A stretch of DNA of 50,787 nucleotides from WJMT01 sp964611275 (GCA_964611275.1 CAZSZS010000147.1:1-50787); one strand, 5' to 3'; positions 24,738 through 33,637 are shown, counted from the stretch's first letter. Notes: generated by a model from the sequence alone, not told the origin. Numbers and translations are program-made.

Positions 24738-25676
24738 ATGTCCTGCCTCCACATAAAAAACCTCTCGGTACAATTCAAGACAGCGAGGACTACTGTCTTT
24801 GCAGTAGACCGGGTCAGCTTGGATCACACAGGCGGAGAAACCCTCGCTCTAATGGGAGAAACAGGCTGCGGCAAATCGGTCATTGCTAACTCCATATTAC
24901 GCCTCTTACCGGAAAACACCTCAATACAAGGTGAGATTTTTTTTAAAGGGAGGGATCTTCTTAAAGCCAGCGAGGGAGAACTCAATCAAATCCGCGGTCA
25001 GGAGATCGCCATTGTTTTACAAAATCCAGGTCTTGCTCTGAATCCGATCAAAAAATTGGGGAAGCAGATAGCCGAGCCTTTGGTCATCCATAAAAAAATG
25101 CCATGGAAGCAGGCTGTTTTACAGGCAGAACAGATGATGAACCAGTTGAGATTTACCGGATTGAAAGAAAAAATAAAGGCTTATCCTTTTCAATTTTCCG
25201 GAGGCATGAACCAACGCGTCATCATCGCAAGTTCTATGGTCTTGGATCCCAGGGTTATCATTGCAGACGAACCAACAAAAGGGCTTGATATGGAGGCGAG
25301 GAAAGAAGTGATGCGGGAACTAGCTGATATTAAAAAAAGAAAAGGCTCCTCTCTCTTGCTTATCACCCATGACTTTGACCTTTCACGCGAAATAGCTGAC
25401 CGGATTGCTATTATGTACGCAGGGGAGATTGTGGAGATCGCCCAAAACAAAGAATATTTTAAGGAACCGCTTCACCCTTATGCCAAAGCTCTCATGCAGA
25501 GTCTGCCTGAGAACGGTTTCAAGCCAATACCCGGTCCTCCGGTTGCCATGACAGATCCTCCGAGAGGGTGTAAATTTCATCCCCGTTGTCCTTTTAGGAT
25601 GAAGAGGTGTTCCAGTGAAAGGCCTCCTGAAATAAGTACTAATGGAAGGAAGGTGCGATGCTTCCTTTATACCTGA
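24738..25676 (+). CDS. ABC ATPase, OppD/DppD type
   Basis: A 312-residue ATPase. Walker A is GETGCGKS, the signature is FSGGMNQR (a variant of LSGGQ), and Walker B is VIIADEPTKGLD. The C-terminal oligopeptide-transporter extension is present, with CKFHPRCPFRMKRC, whose cysteines can bind an iron-sulfur cluster in some members. It energises the importer with the ATPase at 25658. The genes overlap by 19 bp. Confidence 0.9.
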   Translation: MSCLHIKNLSVQFKTARTTVFAVDRVSLDHTGGETLALMGETGCGKSVIANSILRLLPENTSIQGEIFFKGRDLLKASEGELNQIRGQEIAIVLQNPGLALNPIKKLGKQIAEPLVIHKKMPWKQAVLQAEQMMNQLRFTGLKEKIKAYPFQFSGGMNQRVIIASSMVLDPRVIIADEPTKGLDMEARKEVMRELADIKKRKGSSLLLITHDFDLSREIADRIAIMYAGEIVEIAQNKEYFKEPLHPYAKALMQSLPENGFKPIPGPPVAMTDPPRGCKFHPRCPFRMKRCSSERPPEISTNGRKVRCFLYT

Positions 25677-26362
25677 TGGAAGTGCAGGACGTTTCCAAAA
25701 CGTTCAGCTACGGCCTGATAAAGAGAAAAGGCAGATCTGTTATTAACAACATATCCCTATCCATACCCAGCGGAGGCACAGTAGGCATTACCGGGAAGTC
25801 CGGAATAGGAAAAACAAGTCTTGGAAAAATCATAGCAGGAATAATCCCTCCCAGTAAAGGGCATGTTCTCTATAAAGGAAGGGATATTTTTAAAATGCAG
25901 AAAGCAGAATGGAACACATTCCGCACTAAAGTGCAGATGATGTTTCAAGACCCGGAAGGTGCCCTGAATCCCCTGAAAGTCATAGGCAGACAGTTCAATG
26001 CTGTCTGCAGACTCATGGGAGAAAAGGATAAAAACCGGGCCCGTAAACGGATACAGGAAGTAATGGACCAGACCGGTCTTTCCGATGAAATACTCGACCG
26101 TTTTCCCAATGAGCTTTCAGGGGGACAGAACCAAAGGGTGGCACTGGGAAGAGTGCTCCTTTTAGAGCCGGAAATAATTATCCTGGATGAACCGACCTCT
26201 GCACTGGATATATCTGTCCAGGCTCAAATTCTTCAACTTTTGAAAACAATACAACAGGAAAACCGGATCAGCTATCTTTATATTTCCCATAATAAAAAGC
26301 TTATCGAATTTATGTCAGACTCTATTTTCTCAATGGATAAAGATGAACAAGATTCTTATTAA
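25658..26362 (+). CDS. ABC ATPase, OppF/DppF type, short
   Basis: A 234-residue ATPase and the second motor subunit of the importer. Walker A is GKSGIGKTS, the signature is LSGGQNQR, and Walker B is IIILDEPTSALD, followed by an H-loop ISHNKK. It lacks the C-terminal extension of typical OppF (usually about 310-330 residues), so it is a short form; the frame ends cleanly, and I see no sign of truncation. Last gene of the ABC operon. Confidence 0.85.
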   Translation: MLPLYLMEVQDVSKTFSYGLIKRKGRSVINNISLSIPSGGTVGITGKSGIGKTSLGKIIAGIIPPSKGHVLYKGRDIFKMQKAEWNTFRTKVQMMFQDPEGALNPLKVIGRQFNAVCRLMGEKDKNRARKRIQEVMDQTGLSDEILDRFPNELSGGQNQRVALGRVLLLEPEIIILDEPTSALDISVQAQILQLLKTIQQENRISYLYISHNKKLIEFMSDSIFSMDKDEQDSY

Positions 26363-26367
26363 ATCTG

Positions 26368-26396
26368 TTGACGGAAGCTGTTTTATTCATTACAAT
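26368..26396 (+). promoter_or_regulatory. Promoter, TTGACG-17-TACAAT
   Basis: TTGACG at 26368-26373 and TACAAT at 26391-26396, 17-bp spacer. It starts six bases after the ATPase stop codon and points at the gene at 26408. Predicted transcription start is near 26403. Confidence 0.6.
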
Positions 26397-26407
26397 TTTT
26401 TCTTTTA

Positions 26408-27031
26408 ATGAAAGCAATCAAGAGATTCAACCGATCTGTACATGCCGGACCAATACCTTCCCTGGCAAGTACGTTCAAGAGCACAACTGTTTTTCTGCTT
26501 CTTTCCTGCCTTTTGCTTGATCCGATTGTCGGGACTTTCACATGGCTTCATTACAAAAAAGCTATCGTTAAAAAGGAAGTAAAACAACAGATCGATGATG
26601 GGATTGACACGAGCAAGCTGGTATTGCTTAAATTCACAGAAGAGGAGACGCGGACACAATTGCGATGGGAGCACTCCAGGGAATTTGAATACAAAAACAA
26701 AATGTATGATATTGTGGAAATAACGACTGTGGGTGATATGTTTTACTACCATTGCTGGTATGACCACGAAGAAACCATGTTGAACAGGCAGATGGAAGAG
26801 ATTGCCGGTCAGGTATTGGGAAATGACCCTTCGGTTCTCATAGAACCGGTCCATACGCATTCCTCCTTAAAATCTCTGTACTGCTTGTTCTCTTGTGATC
26901 AGGATATGCCTAGCCACGAATTATTAAATAAACAGTCAATCTTATTTTCATATTTATTCTCTCAAATCAGTGTAAATCCTCCTACACCCCCGCCTCAATC
27001 AAGCCTAACGTATAACTCAACTGTTATGTAA
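26408..27031 (+). CDS. Small membrane-anchored protein next to TonB receptor
   Basis: A 207-residue protein with one hydrophobic segment (about residues 27-45) and then a short domain: KKAIVKKEVKQQIDDGID, LLKFTEEETRTQLRWEHSREFEYKNKMYDI, and DMFYYHCWYDHEET. I recall similar short proteins beside TonB receptors in Bacteroidetes, but no function is established. The tail from about 165 is low in structure and Pro/Ser rich. The only usable start is the ATG at 26408, about five bases from the predicted transcription start, so the mRNA would be nearly leaderless. His and Cys residues in YYHCWYDHEE could bind metal; that is speculation. Confidence 0.6.
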   Translation: MKAIKRFNRSVHAGPIPSLASTFKSTTVFLLLSCLLLDPIVGTFTWLHYKKAIVKKEVKQQIDDGIDTSKLVLLKFTEEETRTQLRWEHSREFEYKNKMYDIVEITTVGDMFYYHCWYDHEETMLNRQMEEIAGQVLGNDPSVLIEPVHTHSSLKSLYCLFSCDQDMPSHELLNKQSILFSYLFSQISVNPPTPPPQSSLTYNSTVM

Positions 27032-27073
27032 ACCGGATACCTGACGTCACGCAGGGATCCCGGTTTATTGTCT
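27029..27073 (+). terminator. Hairpin after the 26408 gene
   Basis: TAAACCGG (27029-27036) pairs with CCGGTTTA (27060-27067), with further pairing of CCTG (27040-27043) and CAGG inside. It starts on the stop codon of the upstream gene. The run after the stem, TTGTCTTAGTT, is only moderately T-rich, so it may be a leaky terminator or an mRNA processing hairpin before the receptor gene. Confidence 0.45.
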
Positions 27074-27127
27074 TAGTTCCAGTTGGTCCTATGTAAAACC
27101 TGGATTGAAAAGGAGTGTACGAATAAA

Positions 27128-29539
27128 ATGAAAAAAATATGGTTTATCCTTTTGTTGTTCGGGCTCTCATATGGAGCCTATGCCCAGACAATAACGATAA
27201 AAGATCAAAAAACCCTGGAATCGATTGAATTGGTTTCACTCTCATGTGAAAGCCCTAAAACAGTCATTTATACAAACGAAGAGGGTCAGGCCGATATCTC
27301 GGTTTTAAGAGGTGCGGAGAAAATAACCATCCATAGAATCGGCTATAAAACAGTAGAGAAAAGCTTTGCCGAGCTTGAAGCATTGTCCTTTGAACTGTAC
27401 CTGCAGTCAAAGCCGTTTGATTTGCATGAGATCGTTGTCTCGGCGACGCGCTGGCGTCAGACTTCCAGCGATGTCCCTTCAACCATCACTTCCATTACAG
27501 CAACCGAAGTGGAGCTGCAGAATCCCCAAACAGCTGCAGATTTATTGAGTGTTTCGGGGAAAGTGTTTATCCAGAAAAGCCAGCAGGGCGGCGGAAGCCC
27601 CATGATAAGGGGATTTGCCACTAACCGGCTGCTTTACAGCGTAGACGGCGTGCGGATGAACACAGCCATTTTCCGTGGAGGAAATATCCAGAATGTCATA
27701 TCTCTGGATCCGTATGCGACAAACAAAACCGAAGTATTTTTTGGACCCGGATCAGTGATATACGGAAGTGACGCCATCGGCGGGGTAATGAATTTTCAAA
27801 CACTCACGCCACACTTTTCCCTTACCGATGATAAGCAGCCATTGATAACCGGTAAAGCAGAAGCCCGGCATTCATCGGCAAATGAAGAGATGACAGGTCA
27901 TTTTGACGTAAATGTAGGATGGAAAAAATGGGCGTTTGTCACAAGCATCAGTTCGTTTGATTATAATCACCTGCGTCAGGGCAGTCATGGCCCGGATGAT
28001 TACTTGAAGCCCTATTATGTTCAGCGTCAGGACGGAGTCGATAGAATCATAACTCAGGACGATCCCCTTCTGCAGATCCCTTCAGCTTATTCTCAAAAAA
28101 ACATGATGCAAAAGGTCCGTTTCATGCCCAGTGAAAAATGGGAATTTCAGTATGGATTTCATTATTCCGAGACGTCCTCCTACGGCCGTTATGACCGGCA
28201 CAACCGTATCAGGAATGACCTGCCCCGTTATGCGGAATGGAACTATGGGCCGCAAAAATGGATGATGAACAACCTGAGTCTTACCCACAGCAGCGTAAAT
28301 GCTCTGTACGATCAGATGACCGTCCGGCTGGCCCAGCAGTCATTTGAAGAAAGCCGGATTGACCGATCACTGAACCAAGCCGCGAGAACCAACAGAATCG
28401 AGCAAGTGGAAGCTTTATCTGCAAATTTTGATTTTTTAAAATCAATAGGTTCCAGAAACACGCTCTATTATGGAGTGGAATACGTCATAGATGATGTGAC
28501 TTCAACGGGTATTGACGAAGATATTATAACAGACACAAGCGTTCCCGGCCCCTCACGCTACCCTCAGGCTACCTGGCAGTCCATAGCTGCGTACCTCAAT
28601 GATCAGTATGAACTCTCAGACTCTTTTCTGTTGCAAGCCGGCTTGCGGTACAACCAATATATTCTGGACGCTGAATTTGATACGACTTTTTACTCTTTTC
28701 CCTTCACAGAGGCCCATATAAACAATGGTGCGCTGACCGGATCCATCGGGGGAATATTCCAACCTTCTGATTCCTGGATCATCAGTGCAAACCTATCAAC
28801 GGCATTCCGTTCTCCGAATGTGGATGATATGGGAAAAGTATTTGATTCTGAGCCTGGCTCTGTGGTGGTGCCCAATCCTGACCTGGAAGCAGAATATGCT
28901 TATAATGCTGATTTGCATGTCACCAAAGTATTCGGAGATGTACTGAGAGTGGATGTGACCGGTTACTACACATCACTTCAAAACGCCATGGTGAGGCGGG
29001 ATTACACGCTCAGCGGCCAGGAGTATATCATGTATGATGGTGTTCTCAGCCGTGTTCAGGCCATTCAAAACGCGGCTGTAGCAAATGTATATGGAATCCA
29101 GGCAGGAATTGAAGTGAAGCTTCCCGGTGGTTTCAGTCTGTCTTCCGATCTCAACTATCAGAAAGGCGAGGAAGAGCTGGATGACGGCAGTGTCAGTCCT
29201 TCCCGGCACGCAGCCCCTTGGTTCGGAGCCTCCCGTTTGGTCTATGATTACCAAAATCTCGAGCTGATGTTTTATGCTGTTTATCAGGGAGAACGAAAGC
29301 ACGAAGATTTACCGGAGGAAGAGAAAGGCAAGACGGAAATATACGCATTTGATGAAAACGGCAACACTTATGCGCCTGGTTGGGCTATATTGAATTTCAA
29401 GGCTCTGTATCATATCAATGACTTCCTGAGCATAAGTGCCGGTATTGAAAACATCACAGATAAGAGATACCGCCCTTATAGTTCGGGGATATCAGGCGCA
29501 GGGCGTAATTTTGTTATCTCGCTTAGGACTGATTTTTAA
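27128..29539 (+). CDS. TonB-dependent outer-membrane receptor
   Basis: An 803-residue outer-membrane receptor. Signal peptide MKKIWFILLLFGLSYGAYAQ; then a carboxypeptidase-regulatory-like beta sandwich (about 21-97); then the plug domain, beginning near EIVVSATRWRQ and containing GGGSPMIRGFATNRLLYSVDGVRMN; then a 22-strand type barrel ending in Phe (LRTDF). It takes up a bulky ligand using TonB energy; TonB/ExbBD are not in this window. The start at 27128 is chosen over 27083 because it begins the signal peptide; AAGGAG is 12 bp upstream. It follows the ABC importer, suggesting a shared substrate. The ligand is not readable; vitamin, haem or metal chelates are candidates. Confidence 0.85.
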   Translation: MKKIWFILLLFGLSYGAYAQTITIKDQKTLESIELVSLSCESPKTVIYTNEEGQADISVLRGAEKITIHRIGYKTVEKSFAELEALSFELYLQSKPFDLHEIVVSATRWRQTSSDVPSTITSITATEVELQNPQTAADLLSVSGKVFIQKSQQGGGSPMIRGFATNRLLYSVDGVRMNTAIFRGGNIQNVISLDPYATNKTEVFFGPGSVIYGSDAIGGVMNFQTLTPHFSLTDDKQPLITGKAEARHSSANEEMTGHFDVNVGWKKWAFVTSISSFDYNHLRQGSHGPDDYLKPYYVQRQDGVDRIITQDDPLLQIPSAYSQKNMMQKVRFMPSEKWEFQYGFHYSETSSYGRYDRHNRIRNDLPRYAEWNYGPQKWMMNNLSLTHSSVNALYDQMTVRLAQQSFEESRIDRSLNQAARTNRIEQVEALSANFDFLKSIGSRNTLYYGVEYVIDDVTSTGIDEDIITDTSVPGPSRYPQATWQSIAAYLNDQYELSDSFLLQAGLRYNQYILDAEFDTTFYSFPFTEAHINNGALTGSIGGIFQPSDSWIISANLSTAFRSPNVDDMGKVFDSEPGSVVVPNPDLEAEYAYNADLHVTKVFGDVLRVDVTGYYTSLQNAMVRRDYTLSGQEYIMYDGVLSRVQAIQNAAVANVYGIQAGIEVKLPGGFSLSSDLNYQKGEEELDDGSVSPSRHAAPWFGASRLVYDYQNLELMFYAVYQGERKHEDLPEEEKGKTEIYAFDENGNTYAPGWAILNFKALYHINDFLSISAGIENITDKRYRPYSSGISGAGRNFVISLRTDF

Positions 29540-29551
29540 TTTCTATTATTG

Positions 29552-29597
29552 AAAGCCTGCTGTTTGCTTCCTTTGAATGGCAGGCTTTTCATTATTT
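29552..29597. terminator. Bidirectional terminator
   Basis: AAAGCCTGC (29552-29560) and GCAGGCTTT (29580-29588) form a perfect 9-bp stem with a 19-base loop, followed by a T-rich run. It lies between the convergent TonB receptor gene and the S9 pseudogene, whose stop codon overlaps the far side. Confidence 0.8.
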
Positions 29598-30754
29598 TAG
29601 ATATCTCTCGAACCATTTGACCATGCGGTTCAACACATCGATCCGGTGTTTTTCTTCCCTTACTCCGTGTCCTTCACGCGGATAAACGACAAAATCCGTT
29701 TCAACACCGTATCGTTTTAATCCTCTATGGAACTGATAACACTGAGCAATCGGGTCAGTGGAATCATTTTCTCCACACAGGATCAATGTCGATGTTGTGA
29801 CATTTTTAACATAGGTCATAGGCGACCGTTCAATAAAAAGGTCAAGGTTTTCATAAGGGGTTCCCATAAACCATGTATCATAAGCATTAATGGAATTTGA
29901 CTCAGCTCCGTACTCAAGAGCCAGGTCGGTCATTGGAGCTCCTGATACGGATGCTTTGAAGCGGCCGGTTTCAAAAGAGCGGCCTCAATTTCCACACCGT
30001 CAAAGCTTTTATACGTGAAGATTTCAGGATTTATAAGGCCGACATCATCCCATTTTTCATTAAAGTGTGATACTTTTTCAATCGGCCCTTCTCCTGAAGA
30101 AATCCAGAGTTCATGGGCTCGTACAGCTGTTTCTCCAACAAAGACAAGAATTTCCTGAAAAGCAGCAAACGAGCCGGGCTGGACCTTGAATTTTTTTTGA
30201 TCCTCTACCCTTCCATCCTGAGAAAGGGAGTAAAACGTTCTGGAAAAACCGGTTGTGGCCAGAGCTAAAATACGGCCGTTTTTCTGCCATATATAAGAAT
30301 TAAGAGGCCTGTCAATGGTGGAGGCCGTCACATTCCGGTTTGTTCCGCCGGATAGCAGGAGGAGAAAGAGGTCATGAGAAGTGGGTCCGTCCGTCCGCGA
30401 ACCGATAAAGGCGATGGTTGTTCCGTCAGGTGATACCTTTATAATGCCAAACGGACCTTCCGGTCGGAAAATTTCTTTCATAGAACCGTTTTGCGCAGTT
30501 ACCGAATAAATACTATTTGTAAACAGTTCCGGCTGAGGATGGTCCGTGGCTGAGATGATGATCTGTTTTCCGTCTGGAGACCATCGGGGATGGCTGTCCG
30601 CCTTTTCAGAAGTTGTGAAGGGACGAAGCTCTTTTTTCGCTTTTTTCAAAGTCCATATGTTTCTCTTATATTTATCTCCTTCTACAGGATGGGACAGCAT
30701 AAAGGCAATTGTATTTCCGTCCGGAGAAATTTGAAGGTCAGGTATAGATTGCTT
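29592..30754 (-). pseudogene. S9 prolyl-oligopeptidase, internal deletion and lost N-terminus
   Basis: Remains of an exported S9 family peptidase. The upstream piece (29930-30754) carries beta-propeller blades such as PRWSPDGKQIIIS and KVSPDGTTIAFIGS, then ITYKSFDGVEIEA-like sequence reaching LLKPAA. It then changes frame and stops at 29930. The downstream piece (29592 to about 29960) resumes in another frame as ASVSGAPMTDLALEYG and keeps the catalytic Asp in GENDSTDP and His in EGHGVRE. About 100 residues between, including the GxSxGG nucleophile, are gone. The first roughly 40 residues with the signal peptide are also missing; the frame starts after a TAA and overlaps the reductase remnant. 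It cannot make an active peptidase. Confidence 0.85.
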
Positions 30755-30986
30755 TTAATTCGCTGATTCTCCGGTGAATATCAACACGGTTCACACATTT
30801 GGCCTGGCATGTCCCGCACAGGACGCAGGAATCCAGTCCTTTTCCCATTGGAATTTCATCGAGCGTGTCCCTTGATTGATAGAAATTCGCATAGCATGCA
30901 GCATACATGTGAGTGCGTATGAGCGAGGGAATATCCACTCTCCGGGGGCAGGTGGGCACGCAGGCACCGCACTGATTGAAATCAGT
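30738..30986 (-). pseudogene. Aldo/keto reductase C-terminal remnant with 4Fe-4S motifs
   Basis: An open frame of about 82 codons with no start signal, bounded upstream by TAA at 30987-30989. It encodes the C-terminal iron-sulfur part of an aldo/keto reductase: CGACVPTCPRRVDIPSLIR and CVLCGTCQAKCVNRVDI, ending ELKAIYT. The whole catalytic barrel, about 300 residues, is missing. The natural stop codon survives. The remnant abuts inverted repeats at 30972-31016 and overlaps the decayed S9 gene by 17 bp. Confidence 0.75.
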
Positions 30987-31016
30987 TTATAAAATCGACC
31001 TGACTTATAAGGTCGA
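30972..31016. repeat. Two inverted repeats at the decay boundary
   Basis: CTGATT-GA-AATCAG at 30972-30985 and TCGACCT (30995-31001) with AGGTCGA (31010-31016) around an 8-base loop. They sit exactly where the aldo/keto reductase homology ends. They could be ends of a lost mobile element or a terminator for the gene at 31065-33377. Confidence 0.4.
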
Positions 31017-31064
31017 ACACTTTTAAAGGAAGATTAAGGATATGGTTAGCTAATGGGATATTAA

Positions 31065-33377
31065 TCAGAGCTCCTTATTATTTTCTGGTAAATGGATCCT
31101 GTCTTCAAGCACAACTGTTTTTGAAGTCCCGTCCTCGTAAACGATGCGTATTCTCCGTTTTTCTGCACATTCATTCACCAATTCCCATCCGGTTTTCGTA
31201 CGGCGAACCTGGACTTTATCGATTCCAAATGCAAGATTCCGAGGTCTGTCGATATACACATGGCCGTAATGGTCAAGGATGCGCATAGCTGCTTCAGCTG
31301 CCGCTCCGTTGCCCCAGTCATATATGGTGAAAACGCCCATACCTTCTCCTTCCGGAGTGGTGCGTCCGCCGTGACCGTAATTTTCCATGGTAAACCCGTA
31401 ATCCTCCGGCCCGAACCATGGATAGACTTTCTCCCACATCTTTTTTACCTCTTTGTTCTCAGGACAGTACATCATAATGAATCCGGATTTAAGTGCTGAG
31501 ACCCCTCTTTGGAACAGGTCTGGTTCAGCTGTTTCCTTATAATAGTCGAGGAACAGCTCAGCAAACAGTGTCTCACGTGAATCATTCCACTCCCCGTCAG
31601 CGTTCATAACACCGAACCCTCCGAGGGCAGGGACATAGATAAAAGGAGGCTGCCAGACCTGCTGGGCCATAGAGAGTTCATCTAAAGTGCGCCTCCCCCA
31701 CTCGAGATAATGGTTTTGGTGTGTTGCCTGATAGCATTTAAGGAGCGCTTCGGCTGTCCAGAAAAGAGACAAGGTGTTCTGTTTGTGCATGGCATTGCGG
31801 GGGATTTTTTTACCCAGATATTCATCCCGCCCCCAACTGCAGCACGACCAATAGGTCTCATAATCCTCCCAGCGCCCATGGGGAACGACTTCTTTTAAAA
31901 CAGCATCCATTGCATTTATAGCGGTTGTGCGGTATTTTGACTCACCGGTCATATCAGCCAGTTTCATTAGAAACGTCACACTCAGGCTCGTCTCCGGTGT
32001 TTGGTTCATGACCGGCCCCGGCATTTGAGTCTGAGGATTAAGCCAGCCTGGAAAAAAGCCTTCGGGATCCTGAAGCGCCAGAAGCCGGTCTGCATATTTT
32101 CGAGCATACTGGACAAGCCGAGGATCCTGTTCCAGCTCCTCATACCAGCGCAGCATGAGAAGCGCTGTCCAGCTGCAGTCAAGAACATGATACCAATCCG
32201 AAGAAATGCTGTGGTCGCGGGGACTGCGGTTGGAGTTGGTCCAGTAATGATGCTCCCAGGATTCAGGCCTTTGATATTCCTTTCCTTCTATTTCAATAGT
32301 TTTGTTATCGGTTCGGATCACGGTTGGAAAAATTCCATCTTTCATTGGCGCCAAAAGGGCCAGTTCTTTTGTCATGCGCGCTTTCTGCAGGAGTTCATTG
32401 TCTTTGATACTGCGGGCATAACGGAAAAGCCCAGAAGCACTGCGCAGGGATGAGAACCAAGCCTGATTCCAAATAGAGAGAAATTCTCTCTGATACCAGG
32501 TTCCCAGATAATTTGGAGACTGGGATATGTTGACAATGAATTGGGGAGCGCCCACACGTGTACCATTGAGATCGAATTCCTGCCAGACGAAATCAGACCA
32601 TCCTTTAAAAGCCCAGTCATAGGTACGCCGGATATAGTCCTGAAGAGACGCAGAAAGAGGCTCTCCTTTTTCATAAAGCGGCTGTCCCCATTTCTCCCAT
32701 AAGAGATGCGTTACCTCTGACCAGGGATTTTTTACAGGGTCGAGATCATGATAAGCTTTTATTAAAAATCCTAATTCAAAGATTCCCGGAGAAAATCTCA
32801 TTCCAGGCTTTTTTTTAAAAAGAACATGTTCGGGGATATCTGTCTCAGTCACTCCAAGCCAGAATCTATTTTGCAGGGCATTATAATCCATGAACCAGGG
32901 GTTTTTTGGATGTTTTCCAGCGATTGCCAGATCGGGAACAACAGCCATTGTTAAAGTTGCGCGCCGAACAATGAGTGCGGGTGAGCGAAAAACATGCTGT
33001 GCGATCACATATTCTTGATCCGGTGCGAGATGAGGGGCCCACCAGAAATCCGGATCAAAGCAGAGATCAAACGGGATGGAGAGTTCATCCTGGGAAACCT
33101 CTTTCGTTATGTTCCATTTCATTTGAACATGCTGCCATCCATGTTCTTTTTCGTTGATTTTTATCTCCGGAAGGCCGCATCCTTTTAGCTCCGGAGGCAC
33201 AAAAACAAGACAGTCCTCCCCCTTTAAAACTACCTGATAGACCGAATCAGTCTTGATGATTTTCATGGAATCAGAGCTGGGGCGAGTACAGGAACCGCTT
33301 CCTCCGGCAAGACAAATAAAAAGGCCTATCAACAGGAATGTCTGAAACTTGTTTTCCCATATTTTATTCGAATCCAT
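31065..33377 (-). CDS. Lipoprotein with alpha/alpha-barrel, probable carbohydrate-active enzyme
   Basis: A 770-residue protein. The lipoprotein signal ends GGSGSC (Cys30). The central region is rich in Trp, Tyr and helical repeats of the alpha/alpha toroid kind found in glycoside hydrolases and lyases, for example SWEHHYWTNSNRSPRDHSISSDWYHVLDCSW, TPETSLSVTFLMKLADMTGESKYRTTA and YWSCCSWGRDEYLGK. I cannot assign a GH or PL family. It is anchored in the outer or inner membrane facing outward. The promoter is at 33442-33471; the start at 33377 has an AAAGGAAATAATCTC leader. Monocistronic. Confidence 0.6.
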   Translation of the reverse strand: MDSNKIWENKFQTFLLIGLFICLAGGSGSCTRPSSDSMKIIKTDSVYQVVLKGEDCLVFVPPELKGCGLPEIKINEKEHGWQHVQMKWNITKEVSQDELSIPFDLCFDPDFWWAPHLAPDQEYVIAQHVFRSPALIVRRATLTMAVVPDLAIAGKHPKNPWFMDYNALQNRFWLGVTETDIPEHVLFKKKPGMRFSPGIFELGFLIKAYHDLDPVKNPWSEVTHLLWEKWGQPLYEKGEPLSASLQDYIRRTYDWAFKGWSDFVWQEFDLNGTRVGAPQFIVNISQSPNYLGTWYQREFLSIWNQAWFSSLRSASGLFRYARSIKDNELLQKARMTKELALLAPMKDGIFPTVIRTDNKTIEIEGKEYQRPESWEHHYWTNSNRSPRDHSISSDWYHVLDCSWTALLMLRWYEELEQDPRLVQYARKYADRLLALQDPEGFFPGWLNPQTQMPGPVMNQTPETSLSVTFLMKLADMTGESKYRTTAINAMDAVLKEVVPHGRWEDYETYWSCCSWGRDEYLGKKIPRNAMHKQNTLSLFWTAEALLKCYQATHQNHYLEWGRRTLDELSMAQQVWQPPFIYVPALGGFGVMNADGEWNDSRETLFAELFLDYYKETAEPDLFQRGVSALKSGFIMMYCPENKEVKKMWEKVYPWFGPEDYGFTMENYGHGGRTTPEGEGMGVFTIYDWGNGAAAEAAMRILDHYGHVYIDRPRNLAFGIDKVQVRRTKTGWELVNECAEKRRIRIVYEDGTSKTVVLEDRIHLPENNKEL

Positions 33378-33441
33378 GAGATTATTTCCTTTCGGATAGT
33401 GTGCGGTGACCCATAGATTTCAATGACAACCGGTTTCATAA

Positions 33442-33471
33442 ATCATACACATACCATGCACATAGGGTCAA
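33442..33471 (-). promoter_or_regulatory. Promoter, TTGACC-18-TATGAT
   Basis: TTGACC at 33466-33471 and TATGAT at 33442-33447 on the minus strand, 18-bp spacer ending TATGTG. It drives the alpha/alpha-barrel lipoprotein. Confidence 0.7.
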
Positions 33472-33637
33472 CAAGAAATCAAATCAAAACATATATATTC
33501 ATGGGGAACTTTTTCAGCAGGGATTCCGTATTTTTTATATGAACACATGAGTCTTGACCATAGGTGAAGAACTGTAATTGCACCACATCACAAAGATAAT
33601 CGAGTCATTCGGATCAATGGGACCAAGGAGGACACAT

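Noticed and set aside
26125..26145. GGGGACAGAACC inside the OppF-type ATPase gene as a REP-like copy
   Set aside because: It encodes the conserved ABC signature SGGQNQR, so the match is by chance.
33578..33637. Upstream extension of the FtsX permease
   Set aside because: The ATG at 33638 has a perfect Shine-Dalgarno site and begins the conserved family N-terminus.
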